A DNA stretch of 61,439 bases, taken from positions 1 to 61,439 of the forward strand of contig JAHFCE010000017.1 of assembly GCA_023249675.1 (NCBI GenBank). The letters run 5' to 3'. The translations under genes and the position numbers were made by a program. The notes beneath the pieces are model-generated. The model saw only the letters and a list, made by a program, of their open reading frames with translations. It searched no databases and had not been told where the DNA came from. Below, one piece after another: positions 40,863 through 48,490 of the stretch (position 1 is its first letter; every line of letters starts with the position of its first letter). The DNA comes from Elusimicrobiota bacterium (GTDB taxonomy: Bacteria > Elusimicrobiota > Elusimicrobia > UBA1565 > UBA9628).

Positions 40863-42536
40863 ATGAAGAAAATCTGGCTCGCCGGTCTGCTCGCGTTCCC
40901 CCTGTCGGCGGCCGCCGATGGCGGCTCGGTCTCCTCTCTTCTCAAGCGCGTCTCCGCCTATTTAAACGCCCCCTCCGTCCGAAAATCCCCGCGGCACGCC
41001 GCGGTGGCTGCCATTCGCGGCGGCATTCCCACCGACCAGGGAGAGGATCTCGATTTGCGCCTGCTCGACCGCGCGCGTGCGCTGCGCGCGGCGCTGAAAA
41101 GGCCCAACGCCTCGGCCCGCGATGAAGCCGCCCTGCGCCCGATCTACGCGGCCCTCGCCGCCTCGCAGTACGTCCAAGCCCTGTCGATCGTGGACGCGCC
41201 CGAAGTCCGCGGCGAGGCGGCGGCCGCGCTCGAGGCCTGGGCCAAGGAGCCGCGCACGCCCGCTCTTTCCGCGGACGTCCGCGCCCTGCTCAGCGGACCC
41301 GCCGCGCGCATCGACGACCGGGAGCTCGTCAAAGCCGGCTGGGGCCGGCACGCCCGGCTGCTCGCGCCCTCGGGCGCTGCAAGCGCTTCTGCGGCTCCCG
41401 GCTGGGGCTCCGGGGAGGACGCCGCGCGCCTCGATGAGACGCTCAAAGGTCTTTCCGACTCCTGGCTCGAACGGAAACTGGCCCCCGAGGAAGAGGCCAA
41501 GGCGCATCTGCTCGCCGGACAGGTCTACGCCGCGCTCGCCCACGCCGACCTCAAAGGCCGCGCTCCCGCCGCCGCACCCTCCTCCGCCGCGTCCGCGCCG
41601 GACGACGGCGCTCCCGCGCCTCAAGAAGCCTCCGTCCCCTTTGAGCCGAAGGCCATTTATCAGCAGGCCTCAAAGTCCGTCGTCTTGATTCTGTGCGCGT
41701 CCACCGAGGGCACCGGCGAACTCGGCACGGGCTCCGTGGTCGATGCCGGGCGCCGCCGGATACTGACCAACGCGCACGTCGTGATCCAAGATTCGACCCG
41801 CCACCCCTGGAGCCGCGTGCGCGTCTACTTTCGGCCCGAAAAGATCACCGGCGATCCCAAGCGCGACCTCGTCGACGCCGTCGCGGCCAAGGTCGTCGCC
41901 TGGGACGCGGCCCTCGACCTGGCCCTGCTCGAGGTCGACCGCCTGCCCGAGGGCACGCCCGCGTTGGCCCTCGGCCACCCCGACTCGGTCTCGGTCGGCG
42001 ACCGCGTGGCCGCGATCGGCCATCCCGAGCAGGGCGGCCTGTGGACGCTCACCACCGGCGTGATCAGCACGGTGCTCGCCGACCTCGGCGGCGTGAAGGG
42101 CAAGGACGCTTTCCAGACCGACACGAGCATCAACCGCGGCAACTCCGGGGGGCCCCTGCTTGACTCCTCGGGACGGCTTGTCGGCGTCAACACCTCGATG
42201 TCGCGCAAGGCCGCCGACGGCCTCGCGATCACGGCGATCAACTTCGCCGTGCGCTCCGACGTGGCGCGGCGCTGGCTGTCCGGCCAGGGCGAGAAACTCG
42301 CCTACGGCGGCGCCGGCGCCCCGCAGGCTCCGCCCGCCGCGCTGGCCGCCATTCCCGATCCCGTGCCCGCGCCGCCGATGGCCGCGGCCGCGCCCGTGAC
42401 CGCCGCCGCGACGACGCCGATGATGATCACCGAGGGCAAGCCCTTTTCCTGCGACAGCCTCATCGAAGCGGAAATCTCCAAAATGGAAGATCTCGGCGAC
42501 GAGATGCACGATGAAATCAAGCGCAAGGCCAAATGA
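40863..42536 (+). CDS. Exported trypsin-like serine protease (HtrA-type, no PDZ)
   Basis: A 557-residue protein with signal peptide (FPLSAAADGG), an N-terminal helical region to about 260, then a trypsin-like domain with H305 (LTNAHVV), D352 (ALDLALLEV) and S428 (RGNSGGPLL). No PDZ domain follows; the tail is Ala/Pro-rich and ends with an acidic helix. Probably periplasmic quality control or processing. Coupled to the NlpC/P60 gene by a 4-base overlap. Confidence 0.8.
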   Translation: MKKIWLAGLLAFPLSAAADGGSVSSLLKRVSAYLNAPSVRKSPRHAAVAAIRGGIPTDQGEDLDLRLLDRARALRAALKRPNASARDEAALRPIYAALAASQYVQALSIVDAPEVRGEAAAALEAWAKEPRTPALSADVRALLSGPAARIDDRELVKAGWGRHARLLAPSGAASASAAPGWGSGEDAARLDETLKGLSDSWLERKLAPEEEAKAHLLAGQVYAALAHADLKGRAPAAAPSSAASAPDDGAPAPQEASVPFEPKAIYQQASKSVVLILCASTEGTGELGTGSVVDAGRRRILTNAHVVIQDSTRHPWSRVRVYFRPEKITGDPKRDLVDAVAAKVVAWDAALDLALLEVDRLPEGTPALALGHPDSVSVGDRVAAIGHPEQGGLWTLTTGVISTVLADLGGVKGKDAFQTDTSINRGNSGGPLLDSSGRLVGVNTSMSRKAADGLAITAINFAVRSDVARRWLSGQGEKLAYGGAGAPQAPPAALAAIPDPVPAPPMAAAAPVTAAATTPMMITEGKPFSCDSLIEAEISKMEDLGDEMHDEIKRKAK

Positions 42537-43801
42537 TGAAACTCACCCCCCTCCTGCTCGCCCTCCTCCTCGTCGCACCCGCCTCGGCCCAGACGCGCAA
42601 GAACGTCCTCGAGACGCTCGGGGCAGCGCTCGAGTCCGACAAAGGCTATGAGCCCGCTGAACGCGCAGCGCTGCTATCCGCGATCAAGACGCGCTTTGCC
42701 GACTACGGCGTGCAGGTCGTCAATGCCCAGCGCGCGAAGGCGATCCCGGTCGTCCTGCACATCCTCACCGAGGGCTCCTTCGACCAAAGCCCCCCTGAAC
42801 GAACGGCCGAGGTCGCCTTCGCCGCCTATCAGGCCATGTCGCGCGGCTCCGATCCCGAGGTCGTCGAGGGCATCGCGCTGTACGGCTACCGCAAGAAAAT
42901 CTCCGCCGACACGCTCTCGACCTGGGCCAACGGCTACCGCCAGCTCACCGAGGGCAAGGTCCCCGATGACGTCGCCGCCGATCTCGTGCGCGTCAGCATG
43001 GAAAAGGGCCTATCCGACTCCGACTTCAACACCTTAAAGTGGTCCTTGGTCGACGGCGTCAAAAACAAGTTCGATCCCAAAGACTATGCCAGCTACCTCT
43101 TCGGGCATTTGCTCGAGGGCCGGATCGGTCCCGGACGCATCAGCGCCGAGGCCAAGGCGGTCTTCCTCAGGGCGCGCCGAAGCAAGACCAAACCCGCCAT
43201 CCCCGACTACCAGGGCGTGTTCACGAAGGCCCCGCCTCCTGCGCCTGTCTATGTTCCTCCCGCGGCGGAGCCTGTCGTCGAGAAGGTCGTCGCCAAGCCG
43301 CCGGCCACCCAAGAGACGCCGCGCGACAGCGCCCCCGAACCATCCCCGCGCGCCGCTCCGCAACCGAAGCCTCGCGTTGAAGAGGCCCCGCGGACGCCGC
43401 CCGCGACCGCCGCCTCATCTCCGGAGATCGAGAAGCTGTGGCCCGGCCTTGACGCCTCCGCGCGCTCCTACCTCGGCACACCCTATGTGTGGGGCGGCAT
43501 GACGCACCAGGGCATCGACTGCTCAGCACTCACTCAGAACTCCTACGGCGAGAACCGCGTCAAGATCCCGCGCGTGAGCCGCGACCAGTGGAAGATCGGC
43601 AGCAAGCCCGACTCCTTGCGCGAGGGCGACCTCATTTTCTTCAACACGATGGGCGCGGGCGTCTCGCACGTGGCGATGGTCGTGGACGCGAAGAACAAGA
43701 AATTCATCCACGCCTCTTCCTCGAAAGGCGTGATGGTCGCCAACCTCGACGCGAAGTGGTTCTCCCAGCGCTACCTTGGCGCGCGCCGCGTCGTGCCCTG
43801 A
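42533..43801 (+). CDS. Exported NlpC/P60 peptidoglycan hydrolase
   Basis: A 422-residue protein: signal peptide (LLVAPASAQT), a helical middle, a Pro-rich linker (about 225-300), and an NlpC/P60 domain with C330 (GIDCSALTQ), H379 (GVSHVAMV) and a third polar site in FIHASSS. The family cleaves peptide stems in peptidoglycan. ATG 42533 overlaps the protease stop; ATG 42536 is also possible. The upstream protease may activate it (inference). Confidence 0.85.
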   Translation: MMKLTPLLLALLLVAPASAQTRKNVLETLGAALESDKGYEPAERAALLSAIKTRFADYGVQVVNAQRAKAIPVVLHILTEGSFDQSPPERTAEVAFAAYQAMSRGSDPEVVEGIALYGYRKKISADTLSTWANGYRQLTEGKVPDDVAADLVRVSMEKGLSDSDFNTLKWSLVDGVKNKFDPKDYASYLFGHLLEGRIGPGRISAEAKAVFLRARRSKTKPAIPDYQGVFTKAPPPAPVYVPPAAEPVVEKVVAKPPATQETPRDSAPEPSPRAAPQPKPRVEEAPRTPPATAASSPEIEKLWPGLDASARSYLGTPYVWGGMTHQGIDCSALTQNSYGENRVKIPRVSRDQWKIGSKPDSLREGDLIFFNTMGAGVSHVAMVVDAKNKKFIHASSSKGVMVANLDAKWFSQRYLGARRVVP

Positions 43802-43883
43802 CGAACCGACGCCGATGCTTTCCCATGCATTTTCACTGACGACGGACGATAGTAAAAATGCACGAGACGGCATCAGCGGGAAC

Positions 43884-45083
43884 TCAGCGTTTTAACGCTA
43901 ACGCGTATCGCAGGCAGGGCCAGGCCGCGAGGGTTCCCGCGCTCCCCACGAGCGAGAGCAGGACCATCGCCGCGTACGCGCCATGCGCGGCGCTCAAGCG
44001 CTCGTACAGCGCGCCGCCAAGCGTATTCGAGGCCGACGCCGCGATGTTGAACACCGCCATGTAGGCCGCGAACACGGTGGCCTCGGCCCCCTCGGGGCAG
44101 GACTTTGCCGCCAGGTCCATCCAGGCGAGCCGAAACACGACTCCGCTCAGACTGAACAGCACGGTCAGAATCAGGATCGAGATCGGCCCCCGATACCACA
44201 AATAGAATAGCGACAGCGGCGCGCCAAGCCAAATCGAGGCGCGCGCGACCCGCTCCGTTCCCCCCCCGCCGCTCAGACGCGCGAACAGAGCCGCCCCGGC
44301 CATGCCCGCAAGGCCGCCTGCGGTGGCGAGGCCCCCAATGAACAGAGGCGAGAGCTTAAGCGCCGTGCTTTGGTAGTAAAACTGGGCGGTGCCGAGAAAC
44401 GGGCAGAAGCTCCACAGAAAAATCCCGAGCGCCACGGCCCACGCTTTCGGATCCCGAAACATCCCCGCCAAGCCCTTCCAGCCGCGCACCGCGGTCTCCT
44501 TCAAATCCCCGACGCCGGCCTCGTCCACCCACAGGGCCGAGAGCGCGGTCAACAGCGGAAAGACAGCGGCCAGGACGAAAATAAGGCGATAGGGCGCGTG
44601 CTGGGTAAGCCACCCTCCGCCGAGCCCGGTCACCACGAGCGTCGCATACAGAACGCCGATCTGCACCGCCTGATAGCTCCCGGTCAGGCCGCGCTCCTTG
44701 CCCCTTTCCACCATCACCCCGTCGCACACGACATCGGAGAGCACGAAGCCGACGTTCACCAAAATCAGCAGGAGCAAGGCCGAGGCGTACCGAGGCGACT
44801 TGAGTCCGGCGAGCAAAAGCCAGCCGAGCGAGGTCAATAACGACACGGCCACCAGATGCGGCCCGCGCCTCTTGCCCGCCCAGGGGAGAAAATCGGTCAG
44901 CAAGCCGAACAGCGGCTTGATCGTCAGGGGCAAGGTCATCCAGGCGACAAAGGCCGCGGCCTGAGCCGGACCGAGGCCGAGCGAATCCTTCAGGTAGTAC
45001 GACACCGGCTCGTAGGCGAGCCCGCCCATGCCCTGGGCGAAATAATTGATCGCGAAGAAGAAATAAATTCGATCGCGCTTCAC
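43884..45083 (-). CDS. BT1/MFS-type membrane transporter
   Basis: A 399-residue polytopic protein with about twelve segments. The start (NYFAQGMGGLAYEPVSYYLKD, then LTIKPLFGLLTDFLP) is typical of the BT1 folate-biopterin transporter branch of the major facilitator superfamily. The substrate is uncertain. It lies 7 bases after the nucleotidyltransferase gene and is the last gene of that operon. Confidence 0.7.
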   Translation of the reverse strand: MKRDRIYFFFAINYFAQGMGGLAYEPVSYYLKDSLGLGPAQAAAFVAWMTLPLTIKPLFGLLTDFLPWAGKRRGPHLVAVSLLTSLGWLLLAGLKSPRYASALLLLILVNVGFVLSDVVCDGVMVERGKERGLTGSYQAVQIGVLYATLVVTGLGGGWLTQHAPYRLIFVLAAVFPLLTALSALWVDEAGVGDLKETAVRGWKGLAGMFRDPKAWAVALGIFLWSFCPFLGTAQFYYQSTALKLSPLFIGGLATAGGLAGMAGAALFARLSGGGGTERVARASIWLGAPLSLFYLWYRGPISILILTVLFSLSGVVFRLAWMDLAAKSCPEGAEATVFAAYMAVFNIAASASNTLGGALYERLSAAHGAYAAMVLLSLVGSAGTLAAWPCLRYALALKR

Positions 45084-45090
45084 GAAAACC

Positions 45091-45483
45091 TCAGCCGCAG
45101 GACGACGATGATTGGTCCTCTTTGCCGGGAAACCAGGGCATCACGATCACCTCGACGCCCATGTCCTTGATCGTCTTCTCGGTGTCGGGGTCGGGAAGCT
45201 TCTGGTCGTAGCCGAGGACCAAGATGTCGGGATTCTCACGGCGCACGGTTTCCGCGAAGCTCGACGCGTCTCCGATGACCACGCGGTCGGCGATGCCCAG
45301 GGCCTCGACCCACTTCTTCCTTTTCTCCGCGGGGACGGCGTTGGGCTTGTGGTTATGGGCGTCGTTGGAGAGCACGACGACGAGCTCGTCGCCCAGGACG
45401 CGGGCGGAGCGCAGGAGACGCACGTGCGCGGCGTGGACGCGGTTGAAGCAGCCCGCGGCGAAGACGATGACGGGCTTGCTCAG
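45091..45483 (-). CDS. RfaE2-like nucleotidyltransferase (cytidylyltransferase superfamily)
   Basis: A 130-residue protein. The nucleotide-binding HxGH-like site reads GCFNRVHAAHVRLL, with His-Ala-Ala-His. It ends in a Ser-Cys tail. Members activate sugars (HldE C-domain) or glycerol phosphate. No ATG, GTG or TTG lies between the tatA stop and the conserved core. The best start is CTG 45483, overlapping the tatA stop (CTGA); ATG 45573 would add 30 residues coded inside tatA. Confidence 0.7.
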   Translation of the reverse strand: MSKPVIVFAAGCFNRVHAAHVRLLRSARVLGDELVVVLSNDAHNHKPNAVPAEKRKKWVEALGIADRVVIGDASSFAETVRRENPDILVLGYDQKLPDPDTEKTIKDMGVEVIVMPWFPGKEDQSSSSCG

Positions 45484-45665
45484 GCTTTGTGGACGGGCTC
45501 GTCTTTCTTCGGGGTCTCGTCCTCGAGACCGTCCTTCAAGCCCTTCTTGAACATGTTCACGGCCCGGCCGCACTGCTTGGCGAACTCAGGGATTTTGCTG
45601 GGTCCGAAAAGGATCAGCGCGACGACCGCGATGACGACGATTTCAGTGGTTCCAAGTCCGCCCAT
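45480..45665 (-). CDS. tatA: Twin-arginine translocase subunit TatA
   Basis: A 61-residue protein: short N-terminus, membrane helix (TEIVVIAVVALILF), FGPSKIPEFAK hinge and an amphipathic helix, as in TatA/E. It forms the Tat pore. TatB and TatC are not nearby. CGGAGGAA precedes the ATG. Confidence 0.92.
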   Translation of the reverse strand: MGGLGTTEIVVIAVVALILFGPSKIPEFAKQCGRAVNMFKKGLKDGLEDETPKKDEPVHKA

Positions 45666-45689
45666 AGACGTTCCTCCGAGTGCGGCCTC

Positions 45690-45698
45690 ATTTTACCA
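45690..45698 (-). promoter_or_regulatory. Extended -10 promoter of tatA
   Basis: TGG-TAAAAT on the minus strand. Here the leader is long enough (about 18 bases) to hold a Shine-Dalgarno, unlike the leaderless set. Confidence 0.5.
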
Positions 45699-45792
45699 TT
45701 TTTCCGGCAGGAGGATTGTCGACGAGGAGGCGCCGAACCTCGCGGGTGCCTATCACGATTGGCATGGCTCCGTCCAAGTTCCGTTGAGACCC

Positions 45793-45821
45793 TTGACAGA
45801 TGCATATATTCAATGCATACT
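45793..45821 (+). promoter_or_regulatory. Promoter of the vapBC module
   Basis: TTGACA (45793-45798), 17-bp spacer, CATACT (45816-45821), ending 7 bases before ATG 45829. No Shine-Dalgarno. Confidence 0.6.
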
Positions 45822-45830
45822 GATACATAT
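45800..45830. repeat. Likely VapB operator: two ATGCAT palindromes plus a half-like site
   Basis: ATGCAT at 45800-45805 and 45813-45818, centres 13 bases apart, and ACATAT at 45825-45830. They cover the spacer and -10 of the promoter. The AT-rich composition differs from the surrounding GC-rich DNA. Autoregulation by VapB or VapBC is the usual family behaviour. Confidence 0.5.
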
Positions 45831-46014
45831 GAGAACTACACTGATAATTCGGGACGACATCTTGAAGCGCGCCTCCGGCTTGGCTGGTATCACAGAGAAA
45901 ACGGCGTTGGTGCATGCCGGGCTAGAGGCTCTGATAGAAAAGAAGGCCGGGGAGCGCCTCGCAGCGTTGGGTGGGCGTGAACCCGGCTTGCGGAATATCC
46001 GACGCCGCCGATGA
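45829..46014 (+). CDS. vapB: VapB-type antitoxin
   Basis: A 61-residue protein beginning MRTTLIIRDDILKRA, a ribbon-helix-helix DNA-binding start, with a C-terminal basic toxin-binding tail (RNIRRRR). It overlaps the PIN toxin by 4 bases. The family neutralises VapC and represses its own promoter. Confidence 0.85.
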   Translation: MRTTLIIRDDILKRASGLAGITEKTALVHAGLEALIEKKAGERLAALGGREPGLRNIRRRR

Positions 46015-46385
46015 TCCTCGTTGATACCTCCATCTGGATCGATCACCTCAGAAAAGGCGACTCGGCGCTGGCCGCACACCTTTCCGGAGGAGAGGTGCTT
46101 GCGCATCCCCTGATTATTGAAGAACTGGCATGCGGTCATCTCTCGCATCGAAACGAAATCCTCAGCCTCCTGGAAGCGCTGCCGGGAGCACCCATAGCAT
46201 CGCATACGGAAGTTCTCGGATTGATATCGGGTGAAGGACTCGGCGGATCAGGGATCGGCGCCGTGGATGCCCACCTCTTAGCTTCAGCGCGGCTTGCCAA
46301 TGTCATGATCTGGAGCCGCGACAAGGCCCTTGCACGAGCCGCAAAGAAGCTCGGCGTTTTGGCGCAAAAATCGGGCGGGGCCTAA
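46011..46385 (+). CDS. vapC: VapC PIN-domain ribonuclease toxin
   Basis: A 124-residue PIN domain with acidic residues D5 (LVDTSIW), E37/E38 (IIEELACG), D86 (AVDAHLL) and D104 (WSRDKAL). These coordinate Mg2+ for RNA cleavage. Intact and coupled to vapB. Confidence 0.9.
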   Translation: MILVDTSIWIDHLRKGDSALAAHLSGGEVLAHPLIIEELACGHLSHRNEILSLLEALPGAPIASHTEVLGLISGEGLGGSGIGAVDAHLLASARLANVMIWSRDKALARAAKKLGVLAQKSGGA

Positions 46386-46516
46386 CCATTCGCTTCTGCG
46401 GACCTTCGGCATTCATGCGAAATAGAGAAGTCTAATGTCCGATGCCCTGACCATTGCGAGCTACAAGAAGCTGTTGGAGGCCTGAACCAGGCGCTGCATA
46501 CCGGAGCGGAGGAGAC
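46386..46516. other. Gap with possible gene remnants
   Basis: The plus frame reads LRTFGIHAK then stop, resembling the tail of the VOC protein at 46517 (SIHAKN), and a 13-base word is shared with 46912-46924. A 16-codon ORF (MSDALTIASYKKLLEA) follows. This looks like decayed coding sequence. Confidence 0.3.
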
Positions 46517-46951
46517 ATGTTGGTGAAAAAAGAAACTCTTGAAGCCCGGCCGCGACCCCGGGGTGTGCTCGGGATCGTCAAGCATATCGCCTTCACGATG
46601 TACCCGGTCAAAGATATCGCGCGAGCCCGACGCTTCTACGAGGAGGTTTTGGGCCTTCAAACGACCTGCGTGGCCGCGTGCGGGAAATGGGTGGAATATC
46701 ATCTCAACAACGGCTGCTTCGCTATCACGACCCTGGCCGAGGACGTCAGCCCCAGCGCGAATTCCGGAGGCAGCATCGCCTTCGAGGTAGACGACGTGGA
46801 TGTGATGATCAAGAAACTGCGCGCAAAGAACATTACCGTCAAAATCGAGCCATTCTCGACTCCTGTCTGTCGCCTGGCCGTCGTGCTCGATCCAGAAGGC
46901 AACGCGCTCTCCATTCATGCGAAAAACAGGCAATGCCTCAACACCAAATAA
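46517..46951 (+). CDS. VOC (glyoxalase/dioxygenase) family protein
   Basis: A 144-residue single-module protein of the vicinal-oxygen-chelate fold: VKHIAFTMYPVKDIARARRFYEEVLG at the first beta-alpha unit (metal His in KHIAF), FEVDDVDVMIKKL, and DPEGNALSIHAK at the end. The substrate is unknown. ATG 46517 has GGAGGAGAC upstream. Confidence 0.8.
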   Translation: MLVKKETLEARPRPRGVLGIVKHIAFTMYPVKDIARARRFYEEVLGLQTTCVAACGKWVEYHLNNGCFAITTLAEDVSPSANSGGSIAFEVDDVDVMIKKLRAKNITVKIEPFSTPVCRLAVVLDPEGNALSIHAKNRQCLNTK

Positions 46952-47175
46952 ATCATCTCGGACAACCTGTTGGATTTGCCGTGCCGGATTGGCAGGCCCC
47001 GTCGCGTCCTGCGCACGAAGTCCTGACGGGGCGTTTCTGCCGACTGGAGCCTTTGCGGCCGGATCGGCATGCGGCCGAGCTTTACGCGGCCAACACGCGT
47101 TTGAACGGGTGGCCTGCGGGCCTTACTCGTAGTGGGTCCACATCCGCAATATTTTCACCGCCCGCTCGGCTTTAA
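46933..47175 (+). pseudogene. Truncated GNAT-type acetyltransferase remnant
   Basis: The reading frame gives NHLGQPVGFAVPDWQAP, then GRFCRLEPLRPDRHAAELYAAN, the start of a GNAT acetyltransferase. After about 47100 the match stops and the frame runs antisense through a toxin gene to a stop at 47173-47175. Most of the acetyl-CoA-binding domain is missing. It overlaps the VOC tail by 19 bases. Confidence 0.6.
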
Positions 47176-47386
47176 AAACCTGGTACACAAGGCGGTGCTT
47201 GATATTGATGCGCCTCGAATAAGCGCCCTGGAGATCACCGACGAGCCTTTCATAGGGGGGCGGATTTTGGAAGGGATTAACGCGGAGGATCGCCAACAGA
47301 GCATCGACGCGGGCCCGAAGTCCCGAGGCTTGAAGCTTCTTTGCGTCCTTGTCGGCGTCCCGCGTGAACGCCAGCTCCCAGCTCAC
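47123..47386 (-). CDS. yoeB: YoeB/Txe-type mRNA interferase toxin
   Basis: An 87-residue RelE-fold toxin. Family motifs WELAFTRDADKDAKKL, NPFQNPPPYERLVGDL, YSRRINIKHRLVYQV and the C-terminal MWTHYE are intact. GTG 47386 overlaps the antitoxin stop by 4 bases and is preferred to ATG 47407. The toxin cleaves mRNA at the ribosome in the family. Confidence 0.88.
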   Translation of the reverse strand: MSWELAFTRDADKDAKKLQASGLRARVDALLAILRVNPFQNPPPYERLVGDLQGAYSRRINIKHRLVYQVFKAERAVKILRMWTHYE

Positions 47387-47625
47387 CAGGGCGGCCGTTT
47401 GGAGCACTTGCTGAGTGGAGTTTTCATGCCCTTCAGCAGGGATTCGCGCATGCCCGGGATGGATAGAAGGTAGAGAGTCTCCTGGATCGCTTCCCAGTCC
47501 TCGGACGAAACAAGAACCGCACTCGCGCGCCGGCCTTTGATCTGCACGGGTTTGTGTGAAAGCTCGGCCGCATCAACAAGCTGGAAGAGCTGCGCTCGGG
47601 CTTGGCTGGTCGTCAGGGTCGTCAT
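47383..47625 (-). CDS. yefM: YefM/Phd-type antitoxin
   Basis: An 80-residue protein starting MTTLTTSQARAQLFQLVD, with PVQIKGRRASAVLVSSEDW of the Phd/YefM fold and a C-terminal toxin-binding tail. ATG 47625 sits 6 bases after a -10 element; the TTG at 47652 is an upstream in-frame start that lies in the promoter. Confidence 0.85.
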   Translation of the reverse strand: MTTLTTSQARAQLFQLVDAAELSHKPVQIKGRRASAVLVSSEDWEAIQETLYLLSIPGMRESLLKGMKTPLSKCSKRPPW

Positions 47626-47631
47626 GCCAGT

Positions 47632-47660
47632 ATGGTACCAGAGATAGTACAACTTCGCAA
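47632..47660 (-). promoter_or_regulatory. Promoter and palindrome of yefM-yoeB
   Basis: On the minus strand, TTGCGA (47660-47655), 17-bp spacer, TGG-extended TACCAT (47637-47632), ending 6 bases before ATG 47625. An 8-bp palindrome TGGTACCA (47633-47640) overlaps the -10 and could be the antitoxin operator. Confidence 0.5.
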
Positions 47661-47678
47661 GGGGCCCCTTTGCCGAAC

Positions 47679-47707
47679 TTGCTCCGATGCTCGCACTCCG
47701 CTAGAAT
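47679..47707 (+). promoter_or_regulatory. Promoter of the first dihaem cytochrome gene
   Basis: TTGCTC (47679-47684), 17-bp spacer, TAGAAT (47702-47707), ending 9 bases before ATG 47717. No Shine-Dalgarno. Confidence 0.55.
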
Positions 47708-47716
47708 GACTGCTCC

Positions 47717-48403
47717 ATGAAGCGCTTTCTGCTTGTTTCGACGCTGTTTGCCTCCGCCTGCAACCAGACGCCCCCCGCCGGCCCCGCCGCCGGAAAGGCG
47801 TACTTCCACCAGGCGGGCTGCGCCTCCTGCCACAAGATCGGCGAGAACGGCAGCGCCGTGGGCCCCGACCTCACGTTCGTCGGCTTGCGCCACTCGGCTC
47901 AGTGGCTCGATCTGTTCATCAAGGATCCGCAGGCGTGGAAGAAGGACACCTTGATGCCCAAGCGCTACATCTCGGACGCGGCGCGAGGGGCCATCGTGGA
48001 CTATCTCGCCCAGCTCAAGGGCCAGGATTGGCCGCAGGGCGCGCGCCCCTGGGAAGCGGCTTCTCTAATTAAGGACCCCGTCGCTCGCGGCCGTGTTCTG
48101 TATGTACGCGCAGGCTGCGTGGGCTGTCACGGAACGGATGGAACGGGCGGCTATCCCAATAATAACGTGAAAGGCGGCCTGATCCCGGCGCTCAACAAGG
48201 TCGCAGACGGCTACAGCAAGGCCGAGCTGACCGCGAAGATCAAAAAAGGCGTCCCCCATCCCGAAAAGGCCGATCCCAAAGGCCCCGCGCCGCTTATCAC
48301 GATGCCCGCCTGGGGCCAGACGCTCAACGACGCCGAACTTGACGCGCTCGCCTCCTACCTGTTGAGCTTGACTCCCGCGGGCGCTCAAAAAAACGACTGG
48401 TAG
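47717..48403 (+). CDS. Dihaem cytochrome c lipoprotein (upstream copy)
   Basis: A 228-residue protein with lipobox (FASACNQ, Cys15) and two haem sites, C35-x2-C38-H39 and C134-x2-C137-H138. Shared features with the copy at 54099 include GPDLT, KDPQAW, TLMP and GGYPNNNV. Candidate electron donor to the oxidase just downstream. Met ligands may be in TLMPKRY and TMPAWG. A separate promoter lies between it and coxB. Confidence 0.85.
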   Translation: MKRFLLVSTLFASACNQTPPAGPAAGKAYFHQAGCASCHKIGENGSAVGPDLTFVGLRHSAQWLDLFIKDPQAWKKDTLMPKRYISDAARGAIVDYLAQLKGQDWPQGARPWEAASLIKDPVARGRVLYVRAGCVGCHGTDGTGGYPNNNVKGGLIPALNKVADGYSKAELTAKIKKGVPHPEKADPKGPAPLITMPAWGQTLNDAELDALASYLLSLTPAGAQKNDW

Positions 48404-48427
48404 CCGCCGTTCGGTTTGCCCCGTTCT

Positions 48428-48457
48428 TTGCGCCCGCCCCGTCCCCTGTGATAGAAT
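48428..48457 (+). promoter_or_regulatory. Promoter of the cytochrome oxidase operon
   Basis: TTGCGC (48428-48433), 18-bp spacer, TAGAAT (48452-48457). The leader of about 27 bases carries GAGAGGAA before ATG 48491, so this one is not leaderless. Confidence 0.5.
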
Positions 48458-48490
48458 CCCTCCGCCGCTGATCTTCACTGAGAGGAACGC

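Noticed and set aside
45688-45765. 25-codon minus-strand ORF upstream of tatA (MPIVIGTREVRRLLVD...)
   Set aside because: Resembles the start of a rhodanese-type sequence only vaguely, is very short, and overlaps the tatA -10; no support as a gene.
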